Of a stretch of 64,000 bases of DNA, positions 7,706 to 15,621 are shown one piece after another; the stretch's first letter is position 1; each line of letters starts with the position of its first letter. The notes under the pieces were generated by a model. That model saw only the letters and a program-made list of their open reading frames with translations, did not search any database and had not been told where the DNA came from. The stretch is from Kocuria rosea subsp. polaris (lineage in GTDB: Bacteria > Actinomycetota > Actinomycetes > Actinomycetales > Micrococcaceae), in NCBI RefSeq assembly GCF_001483755.1, contig NZ_LQBK01000002.1, positions 1 to 64,000 on the forward strand. Reading direction: 5' to 3'. The position numbers and the translations under genes are program-made.

Positions 7706-8905
7706 GTGAAGGAATCCTCGCTCGTCGCCGTCGTGTTCGTCGCCACCCTCGCCCTGGGCGGGGGCACCCTCGCGGCGCAGATTTCCTCCGAGTCGGCGGA
7801 GGAGACTCAAGTTGCCGCGCCTCCGGAGTGCACCGTTCTGGACCGGTCCCAGCTGGAGCCCGAGACCGGTGCCCTCTACGGCGTGAACCTCGACTGGGAG
7901 GACCGCTCGCTGGCCGACTACGCCGAGCGGCTGGAGCACAAGCCGGCCGTGTCCGTCTCCTTCACCGGCTTCCCCTACGACGAGCAGGGGGCCGGCTACC
8001 TGCGCATGGCGGCCGATCAGATCCGCGCCGACGGCCAGATGATGCTGCTGACCCTCGAGCCCGAGGGCGGGCTGTCCGAGGTGACCGAGGAGGCCGCGCA
8101 GGAGCTGGCGGCCGATCTGGCGGAGGTCAACGCCTCCGGAGTGCCGGTTATCGTGCGCTTCGCCCACGAGATGAACGGCTCCTGGTACGCCTGGGGCCAG
8201 CAGCCCACCGCCTACGTGGAGGCCTACCGGCGGGTGGCAGACGGGGTGCACGAGCAGGCACCTGGCTCGGCGATGATGTGGGCGCCGAACTACGGAGGTG
8301 GCTACCCGTTCGCCGGTGGGCAGTACGAGGCTGAGCCCGGTACCGCCGACTTCGCGGTCCTCGACACCGACGGGGACGGCGTGCTGACCATGGCCGACGA
8401 CGCGTACGCCCCGTACTACCCGGGCGACGACGCCGTGGACTGGGTGGGCATGTCCCTGTACCACTGGGGCTCCGCTCACCCGTGGGGCGAGAACGAGCTG
8501 CCGGAGGACGGCAAGTTCCTGCAGCAGCTCACGGGCACCTACGCCGGGGCGGGAGGCGACGACCGCGCCGTGGCCGACTTCTACGCCGAGTACGGGCAGC
8601 GGCGGGGAAAGCCCGTGGCCGTCCCGGAGACCGCCGCTCTGTACAACCCGGCCGAGGGCGGCGCCGACGAGCTGGCGATCAAGCAGGCGTGGTGGGGCCA
8701 GGTCTTCGACGAGTCGATCCCGGAGAACTTCCCGCAGCTGAAGATGATCAGCTGGTTCGAGTGGGACAAGCACGAGGTGGAGATCGACGGACCCGTGGAC
8801 TGGACCACCACCAACACTCCCGCCGTGCGGGACGCCTTCACGGCCGACCTGCCCGGCTGGCTGCGCTGGGGCCCCGAGGAGGGCTGCACCGCGCCAGCCT
8901 CCTGA
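7706..8905 (+). CDS. Secreted GH26-like glycoside hydrolase
   Basis: A 399-residue exported protein; residues 1-25 form a signal peptide (hydrophobic VAVVFVATLALGG). The central motif VIVRFAHEMNGSWYAWG is the GH26 acid/base glutamate signature, and VAVPETAA probably carries the nucleophile glutamate; WFEWDKHE near the end is also typical. GH26 enzymes cleave beta-mannan or beta-1,3/1,4-glucan. An insertion near residue 220 reads DTDGDGVLTMADD, a perfect EF-hand or dockerin-like calcium loop, unusual inside the catalytic barrel. The substrate cannot be told from sequence; a polysaccharide outside the cell is likely. The GTG start has only a weak ribosome site. Confidence 0.85.
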   Translation: MKESSLVAVVFVATLALGGGTLAAQISSESAEETQVAAPPECTVLDRSQLEPETGALYGVNLDWEDRSLADYAERLEHKPAVSVSFTGFPYDEQGAGYLRMAADQIRADGQMMLLTLEPEGGLSEVTEEAAQELAADLAEVNASGVPVIVRFAHEMNGSWYAWGQQPTAYVEAYRRVADGVHEQAPGSAMMWAPNYGGGYPFAGGQYEAEPGTADFAVLDTDGDGVLTMADDAYAPYYPGDDAVDWVGMSLYHWGSAHPWGENELPEDGKFLQQLTGTYAGAGGDDRAVADFYAEYGQRRGKPVAVPETAALYNPAEGGADELAIKQAWWGQVFDESIPENFPQLKMISWFEWDKHEVEIDGPVDWTTTNTPAVRDAFTADLPGWLRWGPEEGCTAPAS

Positions 8906-8945
8906 GCTGCCTGCGGGCCGGACGCTTCAGGAGCACACTGACTCC

Positions 8946-10136
8946 ATGAGGATGATGCTGCTGACCTCCGGCACCCGCGGGGATGTGGAGCCGTTCGCCG
9001 CCCTGGCCCGTTTCGCCTCCGAGCACGGGCACGAGGTCCGGCTGGGCGTGCCCGAGAACTCCGGGGTGGACCTGTCCGGCCTCGACACCGTCGGTCTCGA
9101 GGTGGACTTCCACCGGCTGGTCCAGACGCACGGGATCTCGCCGTGGACGGCCGTGCGGCACTTCCGCACCGAGGTGGGCCCCGGCATGCGCCGGATGCTG
9201 GCCGCCGCGGTGCGGGAGACCCTCGCCTTCGAGCCGGACGTCGTGGTCCGCCACGCCAAGGTGCTCACGGCGCCGGCGGCGGCGGACGCCCTGGGCGTTC
9301 CGCACGTGGTGGTGGAGGCCGTGCCCGTGCTCACGCCCACCCGGCAGTTCCCGGCGCCCGGCGTGCTGAACCGGGACCTCGGCCGGTTCAACCGCGCGAC
9401 CTATGCGGTGGCTCGCGGTGCCGAACGAATGTTCCGCCGCGACATCGAACGGGCGTGCGCCCAGCTGCCCGGTGGCGTGCCGGCCTCCGTGTCCGCCGCG
9501 GCCGCAACCCTGCTGCCGATCAGTCCGCAGCTGCTGCCGCGCCCGGCCGACTGGCCGGCCTCGGTGCACCTCACCGGGTCCTGGCACTCCGACGGCCCGG
9601 TGCCGGTGCTCGATCCGGACGTGCTCGAGTTCTTCCGGGGCGGGTCGTACCTGGTGGCGACGTTCGGTTCCATGGCCTCCGGGGACCCGCAGGCCCGGGG
9701 GAGGGCCGTGGTGGAGAGCGCCCGGACCCACGGGCTGCGCACTCTCCTGCTCACCGGATGGGGCGGGCTCGCCCTGCCGGACGACCTCCGGGGCGACGAC
9801 GTGCTGGCCGTGCCATCCCTGCCGCTCGACGCGGTGCTGCCCGGTGCGGCGCTCGCCGTCCACCACGGCGGGGCCGGGACCGTGCACACGGTGGCCCGCG
9901 CCGGCGTCCCGCATGTGGTGGTGCCGTTCCTCGCCGACCAGCCGTTCTGGGGCCGGCAGCTCCACGGGCTCGGGCTCGCGGCCGCGCCGATCCCGCAGAA
10001 GAAGCTGACCGTGGAGCGGCTCACCGCGGCGATCGACGAGGCCCTGGGGTGCCGTTCCGCCGCCGAGCGGGTGGGTCGTGAGGTGCGGACGGAGCACGGC
10101 CTGCGGACGGCGCTGTCCGTGCTCACGTCCTGGTGA
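8946..10136 (+). CDS. GT1-type glycosyltransferase
   Basis: A 396-residue UDP-sugar glycosyltransferase of the UGT/sterol-glucosyltransferase type (GT-B fold). The N-terminal acceptor domain opens with MLLTSGTRGDVEPF. The C-terminal donor-binding domain has VHHGGAGTVHTVARAGVP followed by PFLADQPFWG, the region that binds the nucleotide sugar. Such enzymes add glucose or another sugar to lipids, sterols, carotenoids or antibiotics. The gene starts at ATG 8946, 40 bases after the GH26 gene, with AGGAG about 14 bases upstream. The acceptor is unknown. Confidence 0.88.
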   Translation: MRMMLLTSGTRGDVEPFAALARFASEHGHEVRLGVPENSGVDLSGLDTVGLEVDFHRLVQTHGISPWTAVRHFRTEVGPGMRRMLAAAVRETLAFEPDVVVRHAKVLTAPAAADALGVPHVVVEAVPVLTPTRQFPAPGVLNRDLGRFNRATYAVARGAERMFRRDIERACAQLPGGVPASVSAAAATLLPISPQLLPRPADWPASVHLTGSWHSDGPVPVLDPDVLEFFRGGSYLVATFGSMASGDPQARGRAVVESARTHGLRTLLLTGWGGLALPDDLRGDDVLAVPSLPLDAVLPGAALAVHHGGAGTVHTVARAGVPHVVVPFLADQPFWGRQLHGLGLAAAPIPQKKLTVERLTAAIDEALGCRSAAERVGREVRTEHGLRTALSVLTSW

Positions 10137-10227
10137 TCTCCGGACGGCGGCAACCCGGTGTAGTTTGCGTCTGGAAACACCTTGTCGCCAGGCGTCCGGC
10201 CCGGTGCGCCGAGGAGCAGGGACCCCC

Positions 10228-12036
10228 ATGGACGGCGATGAGACGGCAGAGCGCACCCCGGTGCTGGAACGGCTGAGGGGCGTGGCCCGCACCGACGCGC
10301 GGGACGGAGCGGAGGGCGCCCAGGAGCTGGAGCACGCCCTCGCGTTCCTCGGGGAGCTCGACCTCCGGACGCTGCGGGAGATCGAGCTGGAGCTCGCCCG
10401 CCCGGACAGCATGATGACCAGGCCGGGCGGGGGAGCCCACGGTGGCCTCGCGGCCTTTCTCGGCACGCGCTACGCCGCGGCGTTTCCCGCCTCCCGCTAC
10501 CGACCGAGCACGCCGGTCCCACAGATCCGGGCCCGGCTGCTGGACACGCTGGTCTTCCGGGAGATCCGGATGGCCCACGGCACCACGATGTTCGACCGGT
10601 CCGTGCGCGGGGTCCAGGAGGCCCTGGGACTGCCTTCGCAGGAGAGTCTCGCGGAGACGGGGTTCGCGGAGTACGGGGCGGCGAGCGTGTTCCTGCTGCT
10701 CGACATCGCGGCGTCCCTCGCCACCGTGCAGCTCAGCAGGACCTCCGCCCACATCACCGCGTCCATGGGCTACTCGGGAATGGACGCCTACGCAGACGCC
10801 CTCGACGCCTGCCACTTCATGACCACTCCCTTCGCCCGGCACCTCCTGCGGTCCCGGCCAGAACCCGACAGGCTGGTGACCCTGGCGGCGCGCGGGCGGC
10901 TGGACGCCTACGGGATCTCGCCCACCGACCTCGACGGCGACCGCCTGCGGACCGAGCTCTCGAAACTTCGGGACCGGCTGTCGGAGCTGAGCAGTGCGTA
11001 CACCTCCTGGGGACCGACCGGGGACGCCGCCCGGCGGCAGCCCCCGCCCACCGCGGGGCGGGCGGACGCGGCGCGGACGTCCTTCGTCGTCTCCGGTCGG
11101 CCCGGTCGGCCCCGGACCGCCGGCGAGGCCGAACAGAACCACCTGTCCCACAGGGGCTGGACTCTGTGGGTGCGCGAGCACCGGACTCAGCTGTCGACGG
11201 CGCTGGCGATCGTTGCCATCTCGGTCTTCTGGTGGTCGGCTCGGGCGGTCTCCCTGGAGCTCTCGGGCAGGCTCATCGTTCTCGCCGGCCTGATGGGAGC
11301 CGTCGCCGGCGCTGCCCTGGCCGCACTGCTCGAATCCCGGGCGCAGGCCTTCTTCCGGGCCGCCGAGGGGCTCAGCATGTACACGGTGCTGCAGGGCCGG
11401 CGGGACGCGCCGTTCCTGCGCGCCCTGCGGTCGCTGCGCCCGGACCTCTTCGTCAGTGCTCGGCACGCTGGTCTTCCCCGGCTCGTCACCGTGGTGGTCG
11501 AGCGCAACGGCGTCCTGTTCCTGGGCCGCGGCGCGCGCCCCCGCGTCGTGGCGGCGTTCCACTGGGTGCACGTCCGGCAGATCACGGCACCGGAGGGTCC
11601 GCCCGGGACGTCCCGCCGGCGAGCGCACCGGGTGGCCTACGTCGTCGGCAGGGACGGGGCCGAGATGGCGCTCGGCCTTCCGCTCGAGCGGGCGAAGGTG
11701 GCCTGGACCCAGCGCAGCTACCTCGAGAACAAACCGCTCGAGGCGGTGCTCTCACTCCTGCAGGGCTTGCGGCACACCTGGGCGCTGCCCCCGCTCGGCG
11801 CACGCGATCACGGTGACACCTCCGAGCGTCTGCGCCTGCTGAGCGGCGCCGACGAGCTGGCCGGCACCCGGTGGGAGCAGGAAGCCCTCGACTGGGAGTT
11901 CGGCCCCCGTCCGCCGCTGGAGCTCGCCGGTGCCGCCGCGGCACGCCGGGAGCAGTTGGTGCTGGGATCAGTCGTCGTGGTCATGGCGCTCGGGTGCGTG
12001 CTCGTCCCGCCGCTGCTGGCCTGGCTCGTCAACTGA
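10228..12036 (+). CDS. Large membrane protein of unknown function
   Basis: A 602-residue product that I cannot assign. Residues 1-290 are mainly helical and soluble with no membrane segment. A Pro/Arg-rich linker follows. Two membrane segments lie near residues 325-365 (LSTALAIVAISVFWWSA and LIVLAGLMGAVAGAALAALL), then a soluble domain of about 200 residues, and a last membrane segment (LVLGSVVVVMALGCVLVPPLLAWLV) at the C-terminus. The ATG at 10228 follows CGAGGAGCAGGGACCCCC, and in-frame codons upstream to 10078 overlap the glycosyltransferase and are not used. It stands alone between the glycosyltransferase and the Tad locus. Confidence 0.75.
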   Translation: MDGDETAERTPVLERLRGVARTDARDGAEGAQELEHALAFLGELDLRTLREIELELARPDSMMTRPGGGAHGGLAAFLGTRYAAAFPASRYRPSTPVPQIRARLLDTLVFREIRMAHGTTMFDRSVRGVQEALGLPSQESLAETGFAEYGAASVFLLLDIAASLATVQLSRTSAHITASMGYSGMDAYADALDACHFMTTPFARHLLRSRPEPDRLVTLAARGRLDAYGISPTDLDGDRLRTELSKLRDRLSELSSAYTSWGPTGDAARRQPPPTAGRADAARTSFVVSGRPGRPRTAGEAEQNHLSHRGWTLWVREHRTQLSTALAIVAISVFWWSARAVSLELSGRLIVLAGLMGAVAGAALAALLESRAQAFFRAAEGLSMYTVLQGRRDAPFLRALRSLRPDLFVSARHAGLPRLVTVVVERNGVLFLGRGARPRVVAAFHWVHVRQITAPEGPPGTSRRRAHRVAYVVGRDGAEMALGLPLERAKVAWTQRSYLENKPLEAVLSLLQGLRHTWALPPLGARDHGDTSERLRLLSGADELAGTRWEQEALDWEFGPRPPLELAGAAAARREQLVLGSVVVVMALGCVLVPPLLAWLVN

Positions 12037-12322
12037 TTCCGGTGGTCCATTCACGAACTTTGGTTCCCTCGAAACACCACTGCCGATGCTCGATCGAGCT
12101 GGATCGTCAATCTCGAATTCTTGTGAATGGCAATGCTGCTGATCTCGGTCCGGAAATGTCTCGACCCGAAACTCGCAGTTTCGGGAAATGCTGACTGACG
12201 TGCTTGAACACTGAAGGGGTCGTCCGCTCGGCTAGTCTCTGTCCCGTACAGGGACCCCGAATGGGGGACAATCATTCATCCGGGCGTCAGTCGAAGCGCC
12301 CACAAGCCGGAGGAACTCTCGC
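12037..12322. promoter_or_regulatory. Upstream region of the first Tad locus
   Basis: This 286-base gap is clearly lower in G+C than its surroundings and has no credible gene. It holds a perfect 8 bp inverted repeat with a 5-base loop at 12165-12185 (CCCGAAAC / GTTTCGGG), not followed by T residues, so it looks more like an operator than a terminator. A GTCCC-GTACA-GGGAC repeat lies near 12241. A GGGGGACAA motif occurs at 12263 and again at 13027. A promoter for the prepilin peptidase gene is expected here, but no clear -35/-10 pair can be named. Confidence 0.5.
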
Positions 12323-13018
12323 GTGGAGCCCATGCTCGGACCAGCACCACTTTTCTTGGTGCTGACCGCCGGTCTCGTCGGCGCTGTCGTGGGCTCGTTC
12401 TTGCCCCGCGTCGTCCTGCGGTACAGCCCTGTCACGGACGAACCCGCCACTGCGCCCTCTCGTCCACTGCTGGCGGTCGCCACGGCGGCGCTCTTCGTCC
12501 TCGTGGCCGCGTTCTTCGGGTTCAGCTGGCAGCTCCCGGCGTATCTGTTCTTCGCCGCGCTCGCCGTGGTGCTCTCGGTGATCGACCTGCGCCACCATCT
12601 GCTCCCCAACGCCGTGGTCCTGCCGGCGCTCGGCATCGGCTTCGTGCTCCTCGCGATCGCCGCCACCGGGGAGAACGCCTGGAGCGCGCTGCTGCGCGCT
12701 GTGCTGGGCGCCTTCGTGCTGTTCGTCCTCTACCTCGTACTCGCGCTCATCTCGCCGGCCGGGCTCGGCATGGGGGACGTGAAACTCGCCGCGGTGCTGG
12801 GGCTGTTCGTCGGCTTCCAGGGCTGGGGGACTCTCTTCGTCGGGGCGGTGCTGGCCTCCGTGGTCGGCATGGTGGTGGGTTTCACCGTGCTGGCGTCCCG
12901 TCGCGGCGGCCTGCGCAGCGACGTCCCGTTCGGTCCGTCGATGCTCGCCGGTGCCCTGGTGGCCGTCGTCTGGGGGGAGCTCCTGGCGCGGGAGTACCTG
13001 CTGCCGGGTCTCTACTGA
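12323..13018 (+). CDS. Prepilin peptidase (A24 family, TadV/CpaA type)
   Basis: A 231-residue integral membrane aspartic protease that cuts the leader from Flp-type prepilins. The two catalytic aspartates are in VIDLRHHLLPN (near residue 87) and GMGDVKLAA (near 150), the latter being the GxGD motif. About six or seven membrane segments are visible. The zinc-binding cysteine methylase domain of PilD enzymes is missing, as expected for Tad systems. GTG 12323 follows GGAGGAACTCTC. It opens the first Tad locus; the second locus (53028-58313) has no peptidase, so this one may serve both. Confidence 0.9.
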   Translation: MEPMLGPAPLFLVLTAGLVGAVVGSFLPRVVLRYSPVTDEPATAPSRPLLAVATAALFVLVAAFFGFSWQLPAYLFFAALAVVLSVIDLRHHLLPNAVVLPALGIGFVLLAIAATGENAWSALLRAVLGAFVLFVLYLVLALISPAGLGMGDVKLAAVLGLFVGFQGWGTLFVGAVLASVVGMVVGFTVLASRRGGLRSDVPFGPSMLAGALVAVVWGELLAREYLLPGLY

Positions 13019-13130
13019 CGCCGTTCGGGGGACAAGAGCGCGAACCGGAGCTTCCATTCGAATGAATACAGTCGCCCACTAGGCATTACGTCCCTGTTTG
13101 ACGTCCCCCAAAGTGCATGTGTCTGAATGC

Positions 13131-13159
13131 TTGTGACTTTGCTGGAGCAAAGTCTATTC
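13131..13159 (+). promoter_or_regulatory. Candidate flp promoter with inverted repeat
   Basis: TTGTGA and CTATTC are separated by 17 bases. Inside the spacer lies the perfect repeat ACTTTGC-TGGA-GCAAAGT (13136-13153), well placed to be an operator. It is about 105 bases before the Flp pilin start, in an A+T-richer gap. Confidence 0.45.
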
Positions 13160-13263
13160 TCATTACAGGTCAGTAGCCCGGTACGGGGAGCCTCTCGCAG
13201 GCAGTGCTGGAATCAGCTGAAGACCCACTCCACCATTTCTCTGCTTTGCTTAGGAGCTTTCTC

Positions 13264-13461
13264 ATGCTGCCTCTCTTCATCACCCTCCAGACCATCTTCG
13301 GTGACGCCAAGGCCCGCCTCTCCGGCGAGGAGAAGGGCGCGACCGCCGTCGAGTACGGCTTGCTGATCGGCCTCGTGGCCATCGTCCTGGTCGGTGCGAT
13401 CGCTCTGCTCGGCGGTCCGTTCGTGACCATGATGGAGGGCATCATCGCCCAGCTTCCCTGA
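13264..13461 (+). CDS. flp: Flp/Fap-type pilin
   Basis: A 65-residue prepilin, the main subunit of the Tad pilus. The leader ends at Gly25, and the mature part begins ATAVEYGLLIGLVAIVLVGAI with the obligatory glutamate at +5 and the tyrosine after it that define Flp pilins. A single hydrophobic helix follows. The ATG has TAGGAG eight bases upstream; longer frames upstream have no such site. A strong hairpin follows the stop, which should keep pilin transcript abundant relative to the downstream assembly genes. Confidence 0.95.
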   Translation: MLPLFITLQTIFGDAKARLSGEEKGATAVEYGLLIGLVAIVLVGAIALLGGPFVTMMEGIIAQLP

Positions 13462-13473
13462 TCTCAGGGCCCA

Positions 13474-13514
13474 CCACGCGCCGCGGCGTCCCCTGCGGGG
13501 GCGCCGCGGCGTGG
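13474..13514 (+). terminator. Strong hairpin between flp and tadE
   Basis: The arms CCACGCGCCGCGGCG and CGCCGCGGCGTGG plus a C/G-rich inner stem pair almost fully around a TGC loop, with small bulges. It begins 12 bases after the flp stop and has no T run. It probably acts as a leaky terminator or as a 3' stabiliser of the pilin message. An analogous hairpin follows the pilin gene of the second Tad locus. Confidence 0.65.
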
Positions 13515-13540
13515 CACGTTCCGGCTCGAAGGAGGGGACC

Positions 13541-13921
13541 ATGAGCCGTTTTCGTTCCGAACGAGGAGCCGTGGCCGTGGAGTTCGCACTCGCCATCCCG
13601 CTCCTTTTGACCATACTTCTGGGGATCGTCGAAATGGGGTTCGCGTTCAACTCGCAGATCTCCGTTACACACGCGGCACGCGAGGCCGTGCGGACCATGG
13701 CCGTCCAGAACGATGCGGCGGCCGCACGCGCGACGGCCATGGCGGCGTCACCGTCGTTGTTCCCGGCGCTGACTGCCGGGGAGATCACGGTGGCACCCGC
13801 CACCTGCACAGCGGGCAGCACTGCCACGGTCACGATCCAGCACAACCACACCTTCGTCACCGGGTTCTTCGGTGCCGGAGTCAACATCCGAGGAACGGCG
13901 GCCATGCAATGCGGGGGGTGA
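13541..13921 (+). CDS. tadE: TadE-like minor pseudopilin
   Basis: A 126-residue TadE-family protein. The N-terminus RSERG-AVAVEFALAIP has a prepilin-like cleavage site after glycine with glutamate at +5, then one membrane helix (LLLTILLGIVEMGFAF). The remainder is an extracellular domain with one pair of cysteines (near residues 94 and 124). Pseudopilins of this type are processed by the prepilin peptidase and assist Flp pilus assembly. The ATG follows the excellent ribosome site GAAGGAGGGGACC. The stop overlaps the next gene. Confidence 0.9.
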   Translation: MSRFRSERGAVAVEFALAIPLLLTILLGIVEMGFAFNSQISVTHAAREAVRTMAVQNDAAAARATAMAASPSLFPALTAGEITVAPATCTAGSTATVTIQHNHTFVTGFFGAGVNIRGTAAMQCGG

Positions 13922-14874
13922 CTCATCGGTTGCGGCTCGGAGAGCAGGGGGGAATTTCCGTGATCATCGCACTCTCCCTGGTCGTTCTGCTCGGCATCGC
14001 AGCTCTGGTCATCGACGTGGGCGCCCTATACGCCGAACGGGCGGAGCTGCAGAACGGAAGCGACGCGGCAGCCCTCGCCATTGCCCAGGACTGTGCGGTC
14101 GGCAGCTGCGGTACTCCCAGCACCACTGCACAGAGTTTCGCCAACTCGAACGCCAAGGACAGCGCGGCGAACGTCGACCCGCCGACGTTCCCCACCCCGA
14201 CCTCGGTCCGGGTCCGAGCGACGACCCGGGACAGCGGTGGGGCCGGCTCTCTCGCGCTCATGTTCGCGCCCCTGCTGGGAATCAACGAGGAGACCGTGTC
14301 GGCGACGTCGACCGCCGCGTGGGGCAGCCCGGCCGGTGGGCCGGCTATGCTTCCGCTGGCCTTCGCCAAGTGCGTGATAGACGGCATGCTGGACGGTGGG
14401 ACCCAAGTAATTCCGACTCACGGATCTGGGACACACCCCTGTTCCAGTGTCAGCCCGTCCGGACAGACATTGCCCGGCGGCTTCTCCTGGCTGAGCACCG
14501 CCTCCGGCACGTGCGAGACCGAGATGAGCATCGGGATGGATGTGCTCAGCAGTACAGGTGCGAGCATCCCCGGCACCTGCTCGACGACAGTCCTGAAGCC
14601 ATCGCTCGTGGGACAGACGGCCATCCTGCCGCTGTACGACGACAAAACCGGGACGGGCAGCGGGGCGACCTACCACATCTACGGATGGGCGACCTTCCGC
14701 ATCGACGGGTGGCGCTTTCCGGGCAACTCCGTCAACAACACCGGCCCGGGTCCATCGTGCACCGGCAGTTGCAACGGCATCATCGGCGAGTTCATCTCGT
14801 TCACCACGCTGGATGACGAGTTCACCTCGGGCGGTCCCGATCTGGGAACGTCGATCATTTCTCTGACCGAGTAG
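13909..14874 (+). CDS. TadG-like pilus assembly protein
   Basis: A 321-residue protein with one N-terminal membrane segment (ISVIIALSLVVLLGIAALVIDVGALYAE is the classic TadE/TadG-like start, shown here by its key residues) followed by RAELQNGSDAAALA, the signature of the putative Flp pilus assembly TadG N-terminal domain. The remaining extracellular domain has several cysteines but no visible von Willebrand MIDAS motif. The start could be ATG 13909 or GTG 13918; the latter overlaps the tadE stop as GTGA. Codon choice is somewhat less G+C-biased here than in neighbouring housekeeping genes. Confidence 0.85.
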   Translation: MRGVTHRLRLGEQGGISVIIALSLVVLLGIAALVIDVGALYAERAELQNGSDAAALAIAQDCAVGSCGTPSTTAQSFANSNAKDSAANVDPPTFPTPTSVRVRATTRDSGGAGSLALMFAPLLGINEETVSATSTAAWGSPAGGPAMLPLAFAKCVIDGMLDGGTQVIPTHGSGTHPCSSVSPSGQTLPGGFSWLSTASGTCETEMSIGMDVLSSTGASIPGTCSTTVLKPSLVGQTAILPLYDDKTGTGSGATYHIYGWATFRIDGWRFPGNSVNNTGPGPSCTGSCNGIIGEFISFTTLDDEFTSGGPDLGTSIISLTE

Positions 14875-14886
14875 AAAGACAGATTC

Positions 14887-15621
14887 GTGAAAGTTCGTGT
14901 CATCGCCGCCGTCGTGGCAGTGGTCCTCGCTCTGGTCGGAGCCATGCTGGTCTCCGGCTATGTCAGGGCCGCGGACGCGCGTGCCCTCGAGGGTACAGAG
15001 ACCAAGGATGTCCTTGTGGTCGAGACCGCGGTCGCGGCCGAGACCTCTGTCGAGGAACTCTCCAAGAATCTTCGGAAACAGACACTCCCCGCTTCTGCTG
15101 TTCTCGATGATGCGGTCGTGGATCTCAAGGAATATGAGGGCCGTGTGACTTCTGTGGCACTCGCGCCAGGGGAGCAGGTGCTGGGCAGCCGTCTCGTGTC
15201 ACTCAACTCCCTTCAGGAGCCGGGCCGGGTGGCGGTGCCCAAGGGGCTCCAGGAGGTCACTGTCCAGGTCAACGCAGATCGTGTGGTCGGTGGCCAGCTG
15301 AAGGCCGGCGACTTCGTGGGACTCTTCGCATCCTTCGAGAAGGGGCCCGGCGATAAGCCCGCCACCGAGATGGTGTTCCATCGGGTACTGGTCACCAGTG
15401 TGCAGGGCGCTCCCGCGGCCGCCGAGACAAGCGAGGAGGAGGGCGCCGCTGACACGCCGCCTGTCCCCGAAGGAGCCATGCTCGTCACACTGGCCCAAGA
15501 CGGTGCGGATTCGGAGAAGACCGTTTTCGCGGCGGAGTTCGGCACCATCTGGCTGTCCAAGCAGCCGGAGGACGCGAAGTGGAACGACGACGGAGCCAGC
15601 ATGGAGGACTTCTTCAAATGA
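14887..15621 (+). CDS. cpaB: Flp pilus assembly protein CpaB/RcpC
   Basis: A 244-residue protein with an N-terminal membrane anchor (VIAAVVAVVLALVGAMLVSGY) and an extracytoplasmic region containing an SAF-like segment (DVLVVETAVAAETSVEELS and KQTLPASAVLDD) and a CpaB/RcpC core (VPKGLQEVTVQVNADRVVGG). In Tad systems CpaB helps pilus export through the envelope. The GTG start is 12 bases after the TadG-like gene; the stop overlaps the ATG of cpaE. It carries a Glu-rich insertion near residue 180 (ETSEEEGAADTPP). Confidence 0.88.
   Translation: MKVRVIAAVVAVVLALVGAMLVSGYVRAADARALEGTETKDVLVVETAVAAETSVEELSKNLRKQTLPASAVLDDAVVDLKEYEGRVTSVALAPGEQVLGSRLVSLNSLQEPGRVAVPKGLQEVTVQVNADRVVGGQLKAGDFVGLFASFEKGPGDKPATEMVFHRVLVTSVQGAPAAAETSEEEGAADTPPVPEGAMLVTLAQDGADSEKTVFAAEFGTIWLSKQPEDAKWNDDGASMEDFFK

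Noticed and set aside
12165-12185. Perfect 8 bp hairpin as terminator of the gene ending at 12036
   Set aside because: It lies about 130 bases past the stop with no T run; an operator is at least as likely, so it was listed only within the upstream region.
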